From Elusimicrobiales bacterium (GTDB taxonomy: Bacteria; Elusimicrobiota; Elusimicrobia; Elusimicrobiales; Elusimicrobiaceae): DNA of 41,911 nucleotides. The first letter of the stretch is position 1. Each line of letters begins with the position of its first letter. Position numbers and translations under genes: made by a program. Below are positions 7,627 through 15,831 of the stretch, piece by piece. Where the stretch lies: NCBI GenBank assembly GCA_028688475.1, contig JAQTYB010000009.1, positions 1-41,911 of the forward strand. Direction: 5' to 3'. The notes beneath the pieces are model-generated. The model was given only the letters and a program-made list of their open reading frames with translations, was not told where the DNA came from and did not search any database.

Positions 7627-7896
7627 ATGCTTAAAAAAACCGCATGCAAAACGGCATTATTTTTTGTACTGGTGTTTGTTGCCGTATTCGCGGGACATGG
7701 TTTTGTCCATAAAGATTTGACGGACAATGATTGTCAGATATGCTGCGCATTGCGCGGCAGCATCGGCTTTTCTCCTGTTTCTATATGCCTGGCGCCGCTC
7801 ATGGCGCCGGTTCCTGCTTTTTTTTGCATCTTTCCGACAGTTGTGGTAATTTCCGTTTTTAACCCGATTTCTCCAAGAGCGCCTCCTCGGTTATAA
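7627..7896 (+). CDS. small Cys/His membrane protein (DUF2946-like), metal-uptake context
   Basis: 89 residues. A basic N-terminus (MLKKTACK) and hydrophobic helix (about 10-23) are followed by HGFVHKDLTDNDCQICCAL, in which two His and three Cys (DCQICC) could bind metal. A Pro-rich second hydrophobic region (about 47-79) follows. The layout resembles small exported DUF2946-like proteins found beside copper or zinc genes; family membership is inferred from the pattern only. It is first in the metal operon, behind the Fur-like box, with the outer-membrane channel gene 92 bases downstream. A role in metal binding at the inner membrane is plausible but not shown. Confidence 0.6.
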   Translation: MLKKTACKTALFFVLVFVAVFAGHGFVHKDLTDNDCQICCALRGSIGFSPVSICLAPLMAPVPAFFCIFPTVVVISVFNPISPRAPPRL

Positions 7897-7988
7897 ACAT
7901 ACCGAAAATTCACAAAAATTCATGGAACGCGACAGCGCGTTTCAGTTCTGCGTGTTTGTCGCAGATTAAATTATTTCGAGAGGTGCTC

Positions 7989-9107
7989 ATGCGCAAGAGT
8001 ATTTTTTTCATAGTGTCGTTTGCCGCGCCGCTGGCCTATGGCCAACAGTCGGCGCCGGCAGCCACGCCTGCAAACCGTTTGCCGGACATAAGCATAATCG
8101 GGAACATGTACGGCTATGTGTCCGACGATAGAAGTGACCCTGCCAGGAATCAGTTCGCAGTGCGTGAAGTCGAACTGGCTTTGCAGGGCTATGTCTATCC
8201 CCAAATCAAAGCCGACGCGATTATCGCGGCAGAGAAAGAGGGCGGCGGCTATCATACCGGCGTTGACGAAGCCAAATTGACGTTTGAAAGGCTGGCGGAC
8301 GGCTTATCGGCGCAAGCCGGCAGGGTGCGAGTGAACTTCGGCAAAATAAACAGTCTCCATCCGCATTCGCTTCCGACAGTTGACCGGCCCGCCGCGCTGA
8401 CGGCTTTCTTCGGCGAGGAAGGGCTTGTGGGGCAGGGTGCCGCGTTGAATTACACTTTGCCGCTGCCGTTCTTCCTGCAAGCGGAAGCCGGGGCGTGGAA
8501 AAATGACGCGCCGGAACCCGTGATGCAGGACGCGACAGTCAACGACATAAACGGTACCCCTGTCACAGTGAAGACCAATACTCCCGATGAAAGTTCAGTT
8601 TTCGGATTCTCTGACGGGATATTCACCGGAAGGCTGCGGTCGTCGTTTGCTCCATCCGCGAAAAGCGAACTGGAGTTCGGCGCAAGCATGGCAAGGGGGC
8701 GTGGTCCTTTCCATTCGCTGCATACGGATAATGCGACGGTATGGGGCGGCGACCTTGCCTTCAGGCTGTGGCCCGGCGCGCACTCGCGGCTGACCTTCCA
8801 GAGCGAGTATTTCTATCTTGCACGTGAACTGGCCAACGAGAAGCTTCACAGGCGCGGTTTTTACAGCTACCTGAGCTGGCGGTTTGACAAGGAGTGGGAA
8901 ATAGGGAGCAGGTTTGACTATGCTGAAAGCCCGTATGAGCAAAACACTATTGAGCGGGCTGTTTCCGGCATAGCTACCTATAACTTCAATGAGATGTTCT
9001 CGGCGCGCGTGCAGTACAAACACAGAAACATTGAAGGCAATCCCGTCAACGAATGCTGGTTCCAGCTTATTTTCGGCATAGGACCCCATACGCACAGCAT
9101 GAGCTGA
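7989..9107 (+). CDS. outer membrane beta-barrel protein of the metal-uptake operon
   Basis: 372 residues from the ATG at 7989, which is preceded by GAGAGG; a frame extension to 7956 lacks a better site. Signal peptide MRKSIFFIVSFAAPLAYGQ. The mature part alternates polar and hydrophobic residues in amphipathic strands (FGKINSLHPHSLPTVD, FLQAEAGAWKND, SRLTFQSEYFYLA, WEIGSRFDYAESPYE, FSARVQYKHRN), typical of a porin-like barrel. It resembles the zinc-regulated outer-membrane proteins often encoded next to znuA. It has several His (HPHSLP, and HTHS at the end) that might favour metal passage. It sits between the Cys/His protein and the binding protein, so it is probably the outer-membrane entry for the same metal. 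Confidence 0.7.
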   Translation: MRKSIFFIVSFAAPLAYGQQSAPAATPANRLPDISIIGNMYGYVSDDRSDPARNQFAVREVELALQGYVYPQIKADAIIAAEKEGGGYHTGVDEAKLTFERLADGLSAQAGRVRVNFGKINSLHPHSLPTVDRPAALTAFFGEEGLVGQGAALNYTLPLPFFLQAEAGAWKNDAPEPVMQDATVNDINGTPVTVKTNTPDESSVFGFSDGIFTGRLRSSFAPSAKSELEFGASMARGRGPFHSLHTDNATVWGGDLAFRLWPGAHSRLTFQSEYFYLARELANEKLHRRGFYSYLSWRFDKEWEIGSRFDYAESPYEQNTIERAVSGIATYNFNEMFSARVQYKHRNIEGNPVNECWFQLIFGIGPHTHSMS

Positions 9108-9130
9108 TGCGATAAAACAAGGAGACCAAT

Positions 9131-10048
9131 ATGCTTAAAAAAATCATTTTAATCGCCGCAATCTTTTGCCTGCCGTCATCAATATGGGCGAAACCCGCGA
9201 CCGCTGTTAAAAACATCGTCGCCAGCAGCCAGGACCTCGCCTATATAGCCGCCAGAGTGGGCGGCAGGCATGTGACTGTCAAAAGCCTGACTTCCGGCGA
9301 CGAGGACCAGCATTATGTGGAAGCCAGGCCGAGCATGGTCATGGCGCTCAGGAATGCCGATGTCTTCGTACGGATAGGCATGGAACTGGACATGTGGGCC
9401 GACGCGCTGATGATTGCGGCGAAAAACGACAAAATCATGCGTGGCGGTTCCGGCGAGATAGACGCTTCAGCGGATATCGAAAAGCTGCAAGTGCCGTCCG
9501 GTAAAATAGACATGTCCATGGGCGACATTCACGCTTTCGGCAACCCGCATTACTGGCTTGACCCGCAAAACGCTGCTGTTATCGCAAAAACAATAGCGGC
9601 AAGGCTATCGCAAATTGACCCCGCAAACGCGCAGGATTATAACGCAAACGCGAAGGCGTTCAGCGAGGAAATAGCCGCAAAGCTCAAAGCATGGCAGAAA
9701 CGGCTCGAGCCGTATGCCGGATATAAAATCGTGGTTTATCATGATTCGTGGCCTTATTTCGCGAAACGGTTCAATCTGATAATTGCCGGGCATATTGAAC
9801 CGAAACCCGGCATACCGCCGTCGCCTTCGCATATCGCGTCGCTGATTGATATGATGAGGCGCGAAAAAGTAAAGGCCATCCTGTGCGAAACTTATTTCAA
9901 CGGGAAAACCACGGGCTCGCTGTCGGAAAAAACCGGCGTCAATGTGGCGGCGGTGCCTGTGAGCGCAGGCGGTGTTAAGGGCACGGAAACTTATGAGAAG
10001 TTTATGGATTATATCGTAACTAGACTGGAGGAAGCTTTCAGGAAATAG
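9131..10048 (+). CDS. znuA: zinc/manganese ABC transporter substrate-binding protein
   Basis: 305 residues, cluster A-I (TroA/ZnuA) family. Signal peptide about 1-20. Metal ligands appear in the expected places: His61 in DEDQHYVEARPS, a His in NPHYWLDP (about 145), a His in VVYHDSWPYF (about 205), and an acidic residue near LCETYFNGKT (about 280). The His-rich loop typical of zinc-specific ZnuA is reduced to a short MSMGDIHAFG segment, so zinc versus manganese is open. It starts at ATG 9131 after an AAGGAG site, 23 bases past the outer-membrane gene. The permease gene follows after a strong hairpin. It captures metal in the periplasm for the ABC permease. Confidence 0.85.
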   Translation: MLKKIILIAAIFCLPSSIWAKPATAVKNIVASSQDLAYIAARVGGRHVTVKSLTSGDEDQHYVEARPSMVMALRNADVFVRIGMELDMWADALMIAAKNDKIMRGGSGEIDASADIEKLQVPSGKIDMSMGDIHAFGNPHYWLDPQNAAVIAKTIAARLSQIDPANAQDYNANAKAFSEEIAAKLKAWQKRLEPYAGYKIVVYHDSWPYFAKRFNLIIAGHIEPKPGIPPSPSHIASLIDMMRREKVKAILCETYFNGKTTGSLSEKTGVNVAAVPVSAGGVKGTETYEKFMDYIVTRLEEAFRK

Positions 10049-10060
10049 CGGTTATAGGGC

Positions 10061-10087
10061 TCACGGGCGGCGTCCCGCCGCCCGTGA
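10061..10087 (+). promoter_or_regulatory. GC-rich hairpin between binding protein and permease genes
   Basis: TCACGGGCGGC (10061-10071) pairs perfectly with GCCGCCCGTGA (10077-10087), loop GTCCC, with no T run. It could protect the upstream mRNA or partly terminate, giving more binding protein than permease, as is common for such operons. Confidence 0.55.
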
Positions 10088-10113
10088 ACCCAACTTCAAT
10101 CAAAGGAGTTTTC

Positions 10114-10938
10114 ATGTTCAATTTGATGTTTGCGCCGTTCGTGGCATGCCTTATTCTCGTCGGAATACATGCGTATCTCGGCATCCATGTGCTGGAGCGG
10201 GGGATAATTTTTGTTGACCTCGCGCTGGCGCAGCTGGCCGCGCTGGGAAGCATAACCGCCGTGCTGGCAGGGTTCCCGCTGCATACGACGCAGTCATATG
10301 TATTCTCGCTTCTTTTCACTCTCGCGGGCGCGGTGCTTTTCTCGCTGACGCGCGGCCAGCGCAACGGCGTCTCGCAGGAGGCCGTTATAGGCATAGCTTA
10401 TGTGGTGTGCGCCGCCGCTTCTGTGTTGGCGCTGGAAAGGATACCGGGCGAGTCTCAGCACATAAAGGAAATGCTCGTCGGAAACATTCTTTTTGTGAGC
10501 TGGCGCCAGATTATGGAGACGTTGTTTCTGTACGGACTTATCGGCGTTTTCCACTGGGTCTTCAGAAAAAAATTCATGCTTATTTCCAGCCGGCCCGCCG
10601 ACGCGGAAAAGAACGGCGTTTCAATACGGTGGTGGGATTTTCTGTTCTATGCGGCATTCGGGCTTGTGGTAACCAGCTCGGTTGAGATAGCGGGCGTGCT
10701 GCTGGTTTTCTCATTTCTTGTGATTCCGGCCTTTTGCGCCGTGCTGCTTGTGCGGGGGTTCACGCCCAGATTGGCGGCGGGCTGGACAATGGGCATGCTC
10801 ACCAGCTTGGCGGGCATTTACGCCTCCGCGCGTTTCGATTTGCCGACCGGCGCGGCTATTGTTTGCGCTTTCGGGGTTCTCACTTTTGCCTGTATCGTTA
10901 TTTCCTCGCTTAAAAAGGCTTTCCATGCAGCGGGATAA
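10114..10938 (+). CDS. znuB: zinc/manganese ABC transporter permease
   Basis: 274 residues from the ATG at 10114, chosen for its AAAGGAG site five bases upstream; a GTG at 10084 would place the start inside the hairpin. It is an ABC-3 family permease (ZnuB/TroC/MntB) with about eight helices. Typical features are HVLERGIIFVDLALAQLAALG near the N-terminus, EAVIGIAYVVCAAASVL mid-protein, HIKEMLVGNILF, and SSVEIAGVLLVFSFLVIPA with VLLVRG near the end. With the binding protein it imports divalent metal. The ATPase gene expected beside it is absent from the window, so an ATPase must be encoded elsewhere. An intrinsic terminator follows the stop. Confidence 0.87.
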   Translation: MFNLMFAPFVACLILVGIHAYLGIHVLERGIIFVDLALAQLAALGSITAVLAGFPLHTTQSYVFSLLFTLAGAVLFSLTRGQRNGVSQEAVIGIAYVVCAAASVLALERIPGESQHIKEMLVGNILFVSWRQIMETLFLYGLIGVFHWVFRKKFMLISSRPADAEKNGVSIRWWDFLFYAAFGLVVTSSVEIAGVLLVFSFLVIPAFCAVLLVRGFTPRLAAGWTMGMLTSLAGIYASARFDLPTGAAIVCAFGVLTFACIVISSLKKAFHAAG

Positions 10939-10958
10939 TGAGCCAAGTCTGTCAGTAT

Positions 10959-10984
10959 AGCGGAGAACTTTTTTCCGCTTTTCA
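10959..10984 (+). terminator. intrinsic terminator after the metal-uptake operon
   Basis: AGCGGA (10959-10964) pairs with TCCGCT (10974-10979), followed by TTTTC, 21 bases after the permease stop. Confidence 0.6.
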
Positions 10985-11011
10985 CAAACCGGATTCCACA
11001 CAAAATATTTC

Positions 11012-11039
11012 TGGACTGGGCCGCTAAAGTTTGTAAAAT
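11012..11039 (+). promoter_or_regulatory. promoter for the symporter gene
   Basis: TGGACT (11012-11017) and TAAAAT (11034-11039) are 16 bases apart, 75 bases before the ATG at 11114. Confidence 0.4.
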
Positions 11040-11113
11040 CTTAGGGCCTGTTAAGTTCTTTGCGCGCGCCATGCGCCGGGCAGGCCGGCGATACTCTCGA
11101 CGGAGGATAAAAA

Positions 11114-12790
11114 ATGCAGCTTAGTTTTATAGACTATGTCGTCATCTCGATATACTTCCTGTTCGTGATATCCATAGGAATCCTGCTCAAGCGCAAGGTG
11201 AAGTCCAGCACGGACTTCCTCGGCGGACAGGGCGGCAAGAACGCCATCCCGCTCTGGATAACCAGCCTCGCCTTCATCTCGGCCAACCTCGGCGCGCAGG
11301 AAGTGCTGGGCATGGCCGCCTCCGGCGCGAAATACGGGATTATGACCGCGCATTTTTACTGGGTCGGCGCGATACCGGCGATGGTTTTCCTCGGCCTGTT
11401 CATGATGCCGTTCTACTACGGCAGCCGCGCGCGCTCGGTGCCGGAATACCTCAGCCTGCGCTTCGACGAGAAAACGCGCCTGCTAAACGCCTTCTCGTTC
11501 GCGACGATGACAGTGTTCTCGTCGGGCATATCGCTGTACGCGCTGGCCATTCTCCTCAAGGTACTGCTGGGCTGGGATTTCGGCTTTTCAGTGCTGCTTT
11601 CCGCCGGCATAGTGGCGGTGTACACGTTCACCGGCGGGCTGCGGAGCGCGATATATAACGAAGTTTTGCAGTTCTTCCTTATAGTATTGGGCATCACCCC
11701 GCTGGTGTACGCGGGACTGCGGCGCGTGGGCGGCTGGAGCGGAATGCAGGCGCAGTTGCAGCCTGTCATGACGCATACCTGGCAGTACATGGGCTCCGCC
11801 AACGATAATCCCATGGGCATAGGACTGTTCGGCATGGTGATGGGGCTGGGCTTCGTGCTTTCGTTCGGCTACTGGTGCACGGACTTTTTGCTGGTGCAGC
11901 GCGCCATGGCGGCGAAAAATATGTCCGCCGCGCAGCGCACTCCGCTAATCGCGGCGTTCCCTAAAATGCTGATGCCCTTCGTGGTCATTCTGCCGGGACT
12001 TATAGCCATCACCATGACGAAGATGGGCGGCGATTTCGCGCTTCCCTTCAAGGCCGACGGGCGCATGGATTACGACATGACGCTGCCCACCATGCTGGCG
12101 CATTTCTACCCGTCCGGACTGCTCGGCGTGGGACTTACCGCGCTGATGGCTTCCTTCATGTCGGGAATGGCCGGAAACGTCACCGCGTTCAACACGGTGT
12201 GGACCTACGACATTTATCAGGCCCACATCAATAAAAACGACACTGACGAGCATTACCTGCGCATGGGCAAGATAGCCACTGTCGCCGGCATAATCGTTTC
12301 CATCGCGACGGCCTACCTCGCGCGCAGCTTCAACAACATCATGGACCTGCTGCAACTGGTGTTCGGCTTCGTGAACGCGCCGCTTTTCGCGACGTTCCTG
12401 CTAGGCATGTTCTGGAAACGCACCACGGGCCACGGCGCTTTCACCGGACTGCTGGGCGGCACCGCGTCGGCGGCGGCTGTCCACGGCCTGACCGCCGCGG
12501 AAGGCAAGGGCGGCTGGCTGCTGCCCGGCTCCATGTCCCCGCTGCATGAATTCCATTCCACGATGGGACAGGCGTTCGCGATAGCGATTACGGCGTGGAT
12601 TGTCTGCTTTATCGTGACGGTCATCGTCAGCCTCGTCACAAAGCCCAGGCCGGACGAAGAGATGCGCGGGCTCGTCTACAGCCTGACGGAACGCCCGCAG
12701 GAGACCGAGACGCGCTGGTATCTCAGGCCCGTTTCGCTGGCGGCGGGAGTGCTGGCGATGACGCTGGCGCTGAACTATATTTTCCATTAA
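11114..12790 (+). CDS. sodium:solute symporter (SSS family)
   Basis: 558 residues with 14 or so helices. It belongs to the SSS/SGLT family, which couples sodium entry to uptake of sugars, amino acids, organic acids or other solutes. Family features include the N-terminal DYVVISIYFLFVISIGI helix, SSTDFLGGQ, ANLGAQEVLGMAASGAKYG, the GGLRSAIYNEVLQ segment and a C-terminal region with AFNTVWTYDIYQ. The substrate is not evident; the subgroup resembles the glucose/galactose-like symporters, which would fit the glucokinase and beta-glucosidase nearby. The start ATG follows GGAGG by eight bases. A small two-helix protein follows after 15 bases and may be a partner. Confidence 0.85.
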   Translation: MQLSFIDYVVISIYFLFVISIGILLKRKVKSSTDFLGGQGGKNAIPLWITSLAFISANLGAQEVLGMAASGAKYGIMTAHFYWVGAIPAMVFLGLFMMPFYYGSRARSVPEYLSLRFDEKTRLLNAFSFATMTVFSSGISLYALAILLKVLLGWDFGFSVLLSAGIVAVYTFTGGLRSAIYNEVLQFFLIVLGITPLVYAGLRRVGGWSGMQAQLQPVMTHTWQYMGSANDNPMGIGLFGMVMGLGFVLSFGYWCTDFLLVQRAMAAKNMSAAQRTPLIAAFPKMLMPFVVILPGLIAITMTKMGGDFALPFKADGRMDYDMTLPTMLAHFYPSGLLGVGLTALMASFMSGMAGNVTAFNTVWTYDIYQAHINKNDTDEHYLRMGKIATVAGIIVSIATAYLARSFNNIMDLLQLVFGFVNAPLFATFLLGMFWKRTTGHGAFTGLLGGTASAAAVHGLTAAEGKGGWLLPGSMSPLHEFHSTMGQAFAIAITAWIVCFIVTVIVSLVTKPRPDEEMRGLVYSLTERPQETETRWYLRPVSLAAGVLAMTLALNYIFH

Positions 12791-12805
12791 GGGAGGACGT
12801 GAAAA

Positions 12806-13030
12806 ATGCTAGACACACTTCTTGACGACCTGCGGTTTCCGATAGGACTGCTGTTTTTGATATTCAGCCTGATACTCGTAGTTACGGGGCTGATACTGCC
12901 GTTGAAGCCGGGCGCCGACACCAACCTGAATCTTTTCGCCGGCGGGGTGATGGGCGTTTTCGGGTTGTTCATGCTCGTTACGTCCATCTTGGCGGCCCGC
13001 GCGTCCGCGTCCGGCAGCGAACAGCATTAA
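12806..13030 (+). CDS. small two-helix membrane protein, possible symporter partner
   Basis: 74 residues, two membrane helices (about 11-32 and 43-63) joined by a short LPLKPGADTNLN loop. No named family was recognised. It starts 15 bases after the sodium symporter stop, has a GGAGG site, and so is almost certainly in the same transcript. Small membrane proteins beside SSS symporters are known (for example YhdT next to PanF), which makes an accessory role plausible. A strong hairpin follows the stop. Confidence 0.65.
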   Translation: MLDTLLDDLRFPIGLLFLIFSLILVVTGLILPLKPGADTNLNLFAGGVMGVFGLFMLVTSILAARASASGSEQH

Positions 13031-13040
13031 CCGGTAATTC

Positions 13041-13075
13041 GCGAATCCCCGGCGGCAGCCGCGCCGGGGATTCGC
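13041..13075 (+). terminator. strong hairpin after the symporter operon
   Basis: GCGAATCCCCGGCG (13041-13054) pairs perfectly with 13062-13075 over 14 bp, loop 7 bases. No T run follows (ATAAAT), so it may act as a terminator, attenuator or mRNA stabiliser between the symporter pair and the OPT gene. Confidence 0.5.
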
Positions 13076-13102
13076 ATAAATCTGCACGGAGAAAAATCCC
13101 AA

Positions 13103-15052
13103 ATGTCCACCGCTCAGACAGACCCCGCCGCTCCCGCCGGAACGCAGCAAACCGCAGTCCAGCCGCAAAACGACAAATTCTCAGGAGAAAAGTTCGCCTG
13201 CCTCACCGAGGCGGAGCAGAACTGGTACAAGAACGTCTATCAGGGCGACAATGCGCCGCAGCTTACCCTGCGCGCGGTGCTCATGGGTGCGGTGCTGGGC
13301 GGATTCATGTCGCTTTCCAACCTTTATGTCGGCCTCAAAACCGGCTGGGCGCTGGGCGTGGCGATAACGGCGTGCATACTTTCGTTTTCTCTCAATAAAA
13401 TGCTGATGGCCCTGTTCCCGCGCTGGTTCACCACCGAGATGTCCATGCTGGAAAACAACTGCATGCAGACCACCGCCTCTTCGGCGGGGTATTCCACCGG
13501 CGGCACCATGGTGTCGGCGATATCGGCTCTCCTTATTATCACCGGAACGCAGCTGCACTGGTTCACGCTCACGCTGTGGACAATATTTCTCGCCGCGCTC
13601 GGCGTGTTCATGACCATACCGATGAAGCGCCAGATGATAAATGTCGAGCAGTTGCGCTTTCCCAGCGGCATCGCCGCGGCGGAGACGCTGAGAAGCCTCC
13701 ACTCAAAAGGCGGCGACGCGATAAAAAAAGCGCGCCTGCTGGGACTGGGCGGGCTTATCGGCGGCGTCATAGCGTGGCTGCGCGATGCGGGCATTCCCCG
13801 CTGGCCGCTGTCGCTTAAATTCCCGCTTGACCTCATGAAGATGCCCGATAAGATGCCGCTTGCACCTTTCACTCTGGGCGGGCGTCCGCTTGCGGACTGG
13901 ACGATTTCTTTCGATATGAGCGCCATCATGATAGCCGCCGGCGCGATAATGGGCTGGAAAATAGCCTGGTCGCTGCTGCTGGGCGCCGTCATAAACTACG
14001 CCTTGCTAGCGCCGAAAATGGTGGCGCTCGGCGCGATAGATTCGACGCATCTGGGATATAGCGCGATAGTGCGCTGGAGCACCTGGGCAGGCGCGTCCAT
14101 GATGGTGACTTCGGGGCTGCTGCTGTTCGGCATGCAGTGGAAAACAGTGCTGCGCGCTTTCAGCGGGCTGTCGTCCATTTTAGGCAAAAAAAAGGATTGC
14201 GATGAGTACGACCCGATTGCGCATGTGGAAGTGCCCGGCTCATGGTTCGTGACGGGAGTGCTGGTATCGGGGCTGGGCTGCATTCTGGTGCTGCATTACG
14301 CTTTCAACACGTCGCTGTTCATGGGCGTGATTGCCGTGGCGATGAGTTTTTTTCTTGCAATAGTGGCCTGCCGCGCCACCGGCGAATCGGATATAACCCC
14401 GATGGGCGCCATGGGCAAGATAACCCAGCTTACCTTCGGCGCGCTGGCGCCCAGCAACATGGTCACCAATCTGATGACGGCCAGCGTCACCGCCAACGCC
14501 GCGTCCTCTTCCGCCGACCTCCTGACCTCTCTCAAAACCGGCTATCTGCTGGGCGCAAATACCCGCAAGCTGTTCTGGTCGCAGTTTGCCGGAATATTCG
14601 CGGGAACGCTCATAGTCGTGCCGGCGTTTTATCTGCTGGTGCCCAACGCGGCGGCTCTCGGCACCGACAAATGGCCCGCTCCCTCCGCGCAGGTGTGGGC
14701 GGCGGTGGCGAGGCTTTTGTCGGCGGGTGTGCATTCATTGCATCCCACCGCGCTTGCGGGAATGTGCGTGGGCGGCGCGCTGGGGATAATTCTGCCGCTT
14801 CTGGAAATGCGGCTTTCCGAAAAGCACCGCAAATTCGTCCCGTCGGCGACCGGGCTCGGCCTTTCGATGGTGATACCGTTTTACAACTCGCTGTCCATGT
14901 TCATCGGCGCGCTGGCGGCGCGCACGATAGAGCGCAGAAACAAGGAAGCCGCGGACATGTATATCATCCCGCTGGCATCCGGCCTCATTGCCGGCGAATC
15001 AATACTGGGCGTTATGATAGCGCTGCTTATTTCCCTGAAAATATTCAATTGA
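13103..15052 (+). CDS. OPT family oligopeptide transporter
   Basis: 649 residues, about 14-16 helices, cytoplasmic-side N-terminal tail rich in Ala/Pro/Gln. OPT family proteins import small peptides, or in some branches metal chelates, with proton or sodium symport. Recognisable parts are TLRAVLMGAVLGGFMSLSNLYVGLKTGW, EMSMLENNCMQTTASSAGYSTGG, EQLRFPSGIAAAETLRSLH, GESDITPMGAMGKITQLTFG, and the C-terminal LGLSMVIPFYNSLSMFIGAL. It starts at ATG 13103 after a GGAG site. It is distantly related to the second OPT gene at 32457-34685, so the organism has two different peptide importers here. A bidirectional terminator separates it from the convergent gene. Confidence 0.87.
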   Translation: MSTAQTDPAAPAGTQQTAVQPQNDKFSGEKFACLTEAEQNWYKNVYQGDNAPQLTLRAVLMGAVLGGFMSLSNLYVGLKTGWALGVAITACILSFSLNKMLMALFPRWFTTEMSMLENNCMQTTASSAGYSTGGTMVSAISALLIITGTQLHWFTLTLWTIFLAALGVFMTIPMKRQMINVEQLRFPSGIAAAETLRSLHSKGGDAIKKARLLGLGGLIGGVIAWLRDAGIPRWPLSLKFPLDLMKMPDKMPLAPFTLGGRPLADWTISFDMSAIMIAAGAIMGWKIAWSLLLGAVINYALLAPKMVALGAIDSTHLGYSAIVRWSTWAGASMMVTSGLLLFGMQWKTVLRAFSGLSSILGKKKDCDEYDPIAHVEVPGSWFVTGVLVSGLGCILVLHYAFNTSLFMGVIAVAMSFFLAIVACRATGESDITPMGAMGKITQLTFGALAPSNMVTNLMTASVTANAASSSADLLTSLKTGYLLGANTRKLFWSQFAGIFAGTLIVVPAFYLLVPNAAALGTDKWPAPSAQVWAAVARLLSAGVHSLHPTALAGMCVGGALGIILPLLEMRLSEKHRKFVPSATGLGLSMVIPFYNSLSMFIGALAARTIERRNKEAADMYIIPLASGLIAGESILGVMIALLISLKIFN

Positions 15053-15072
15053 TTGCCGGAAAGGTTTCAGGA

Positions 15073-15099
15073 AAAAGGCCCGCATGGCGCGGGCCTTTT
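15073..15099. terminator. bidirectional terminator between convergent genes
   Basis: AAAAGGCCCGC (15073-15083) pairs perfectly with 15089-15099, with T runs on each strand after the stem. It serves the OPT gene (plus) and the barrel protein gene (minus). Confidence 0.8.
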
Positions 15100-15102
15100 C
15101 AC

Positions 15103-15831
15103 TTATAAAGTGTATTGAAGCGCCAGATAGCCGGTGAAATTATTCGGGCCGGAAAAATCCCGCCCGCCGGAAAACAGCAGATGGTATTGCTCAGTGAAAT
15201 TGCACTGCCCGCCGATGTTGAATCCGGTGCTGCTGTTGCCGTCTGCGGTGGAAGGCGTGCGGTGGAAAATTTCTCCCCCCAGCGTCAGCGTTTGCGACAA
15301 AATGCGCTGCAAAAGCCAACCCGTGTAAATCCAGTTTTTGTTGCCTTCGCCGGGATTAATCCAGTAGCCACCTCCGCCGTAAGTGGTCCAGGGGCCGAAG
15401 CTTTTTTGCAGATATAGCGGCAGCAGCAGTTGAACGTGTCCGCTTCCCAACTGCCGGTCCGCGTTGCCGGTCGGAATTTCCGCCAACGGAAAAACGCCCA
15501 ACTGCGGACGCGAAGCCGTTTCGCCAAGAAACCGGTATTTCACGCCAAGCTCGGTGTCGCCGTAACCGTAATTTGCCGCCTCGCCCGCGGGACGGTTGAA
15601 AGCCCGCGGCGCTATCAGGTGCAGTTGAAGGCCCGGCAATGCCCCGTAATTTACTTCGATATGCGGCGCGGTGCCTGTGTTCGCGTCGTCGGTTTTGGCG
15701 ATTTGCGAAGCCAGATAAAACTCCCAATGCCCCGGTCCCGCCGGTTCGGGGTCGTCGGTGAAAAACGGAGGACCCGCAACCGCCGTCGCCGCAGCGATAA
15801 GCGATATAAGCGCCGCCGCCGCGAGTTTCAT
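15103..15831 (-). CDS. outer membrane protein, MetA-pathway-like transporter family
   Basis: 242 residues. Signal peptide MKLAAAALISLIAAATAVAG; the mature start GPPFFTDDPEPAGPGHWEFY is characteristic of the putative outer-membrane transporter family related to the phenol meta-pathway channel. The rest is a beta-barrel pattern (IEVNYGALPGLQLHLIAP, GDTELGVKYRFLGE, GVFPLAEIPTGNADR) ending in LALQYTL. Its ATG overlaps the TGA of the glucokinase gene by four bases, so the two are translationally coupled. Its substrate is unknown; the coupling hints at a sugar or glucoside. Confidence 0.7.
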   Translation of the reverse strand: MKLAAAALISLIAAATAVAGPPFFTDDPEPAGPGHWEFYLASQIAKTDDANTGTAPHIEVNYGALPGLQLHLIAPRAFNRPAGEAANYGYGDTELGVKYRFLGETASRPQLGVFPLAEIPTGNADRQLGSGHVQLLLPLYLQKSFGPWTTYGGGGYWINPGEGNKNWIYTGWLLQRILSQTLTLGGEIFHRTPSTADGNSSTGFNIGGQCNFTEQYHLLFSGGRDFSGPNNFTGYLALQYTL

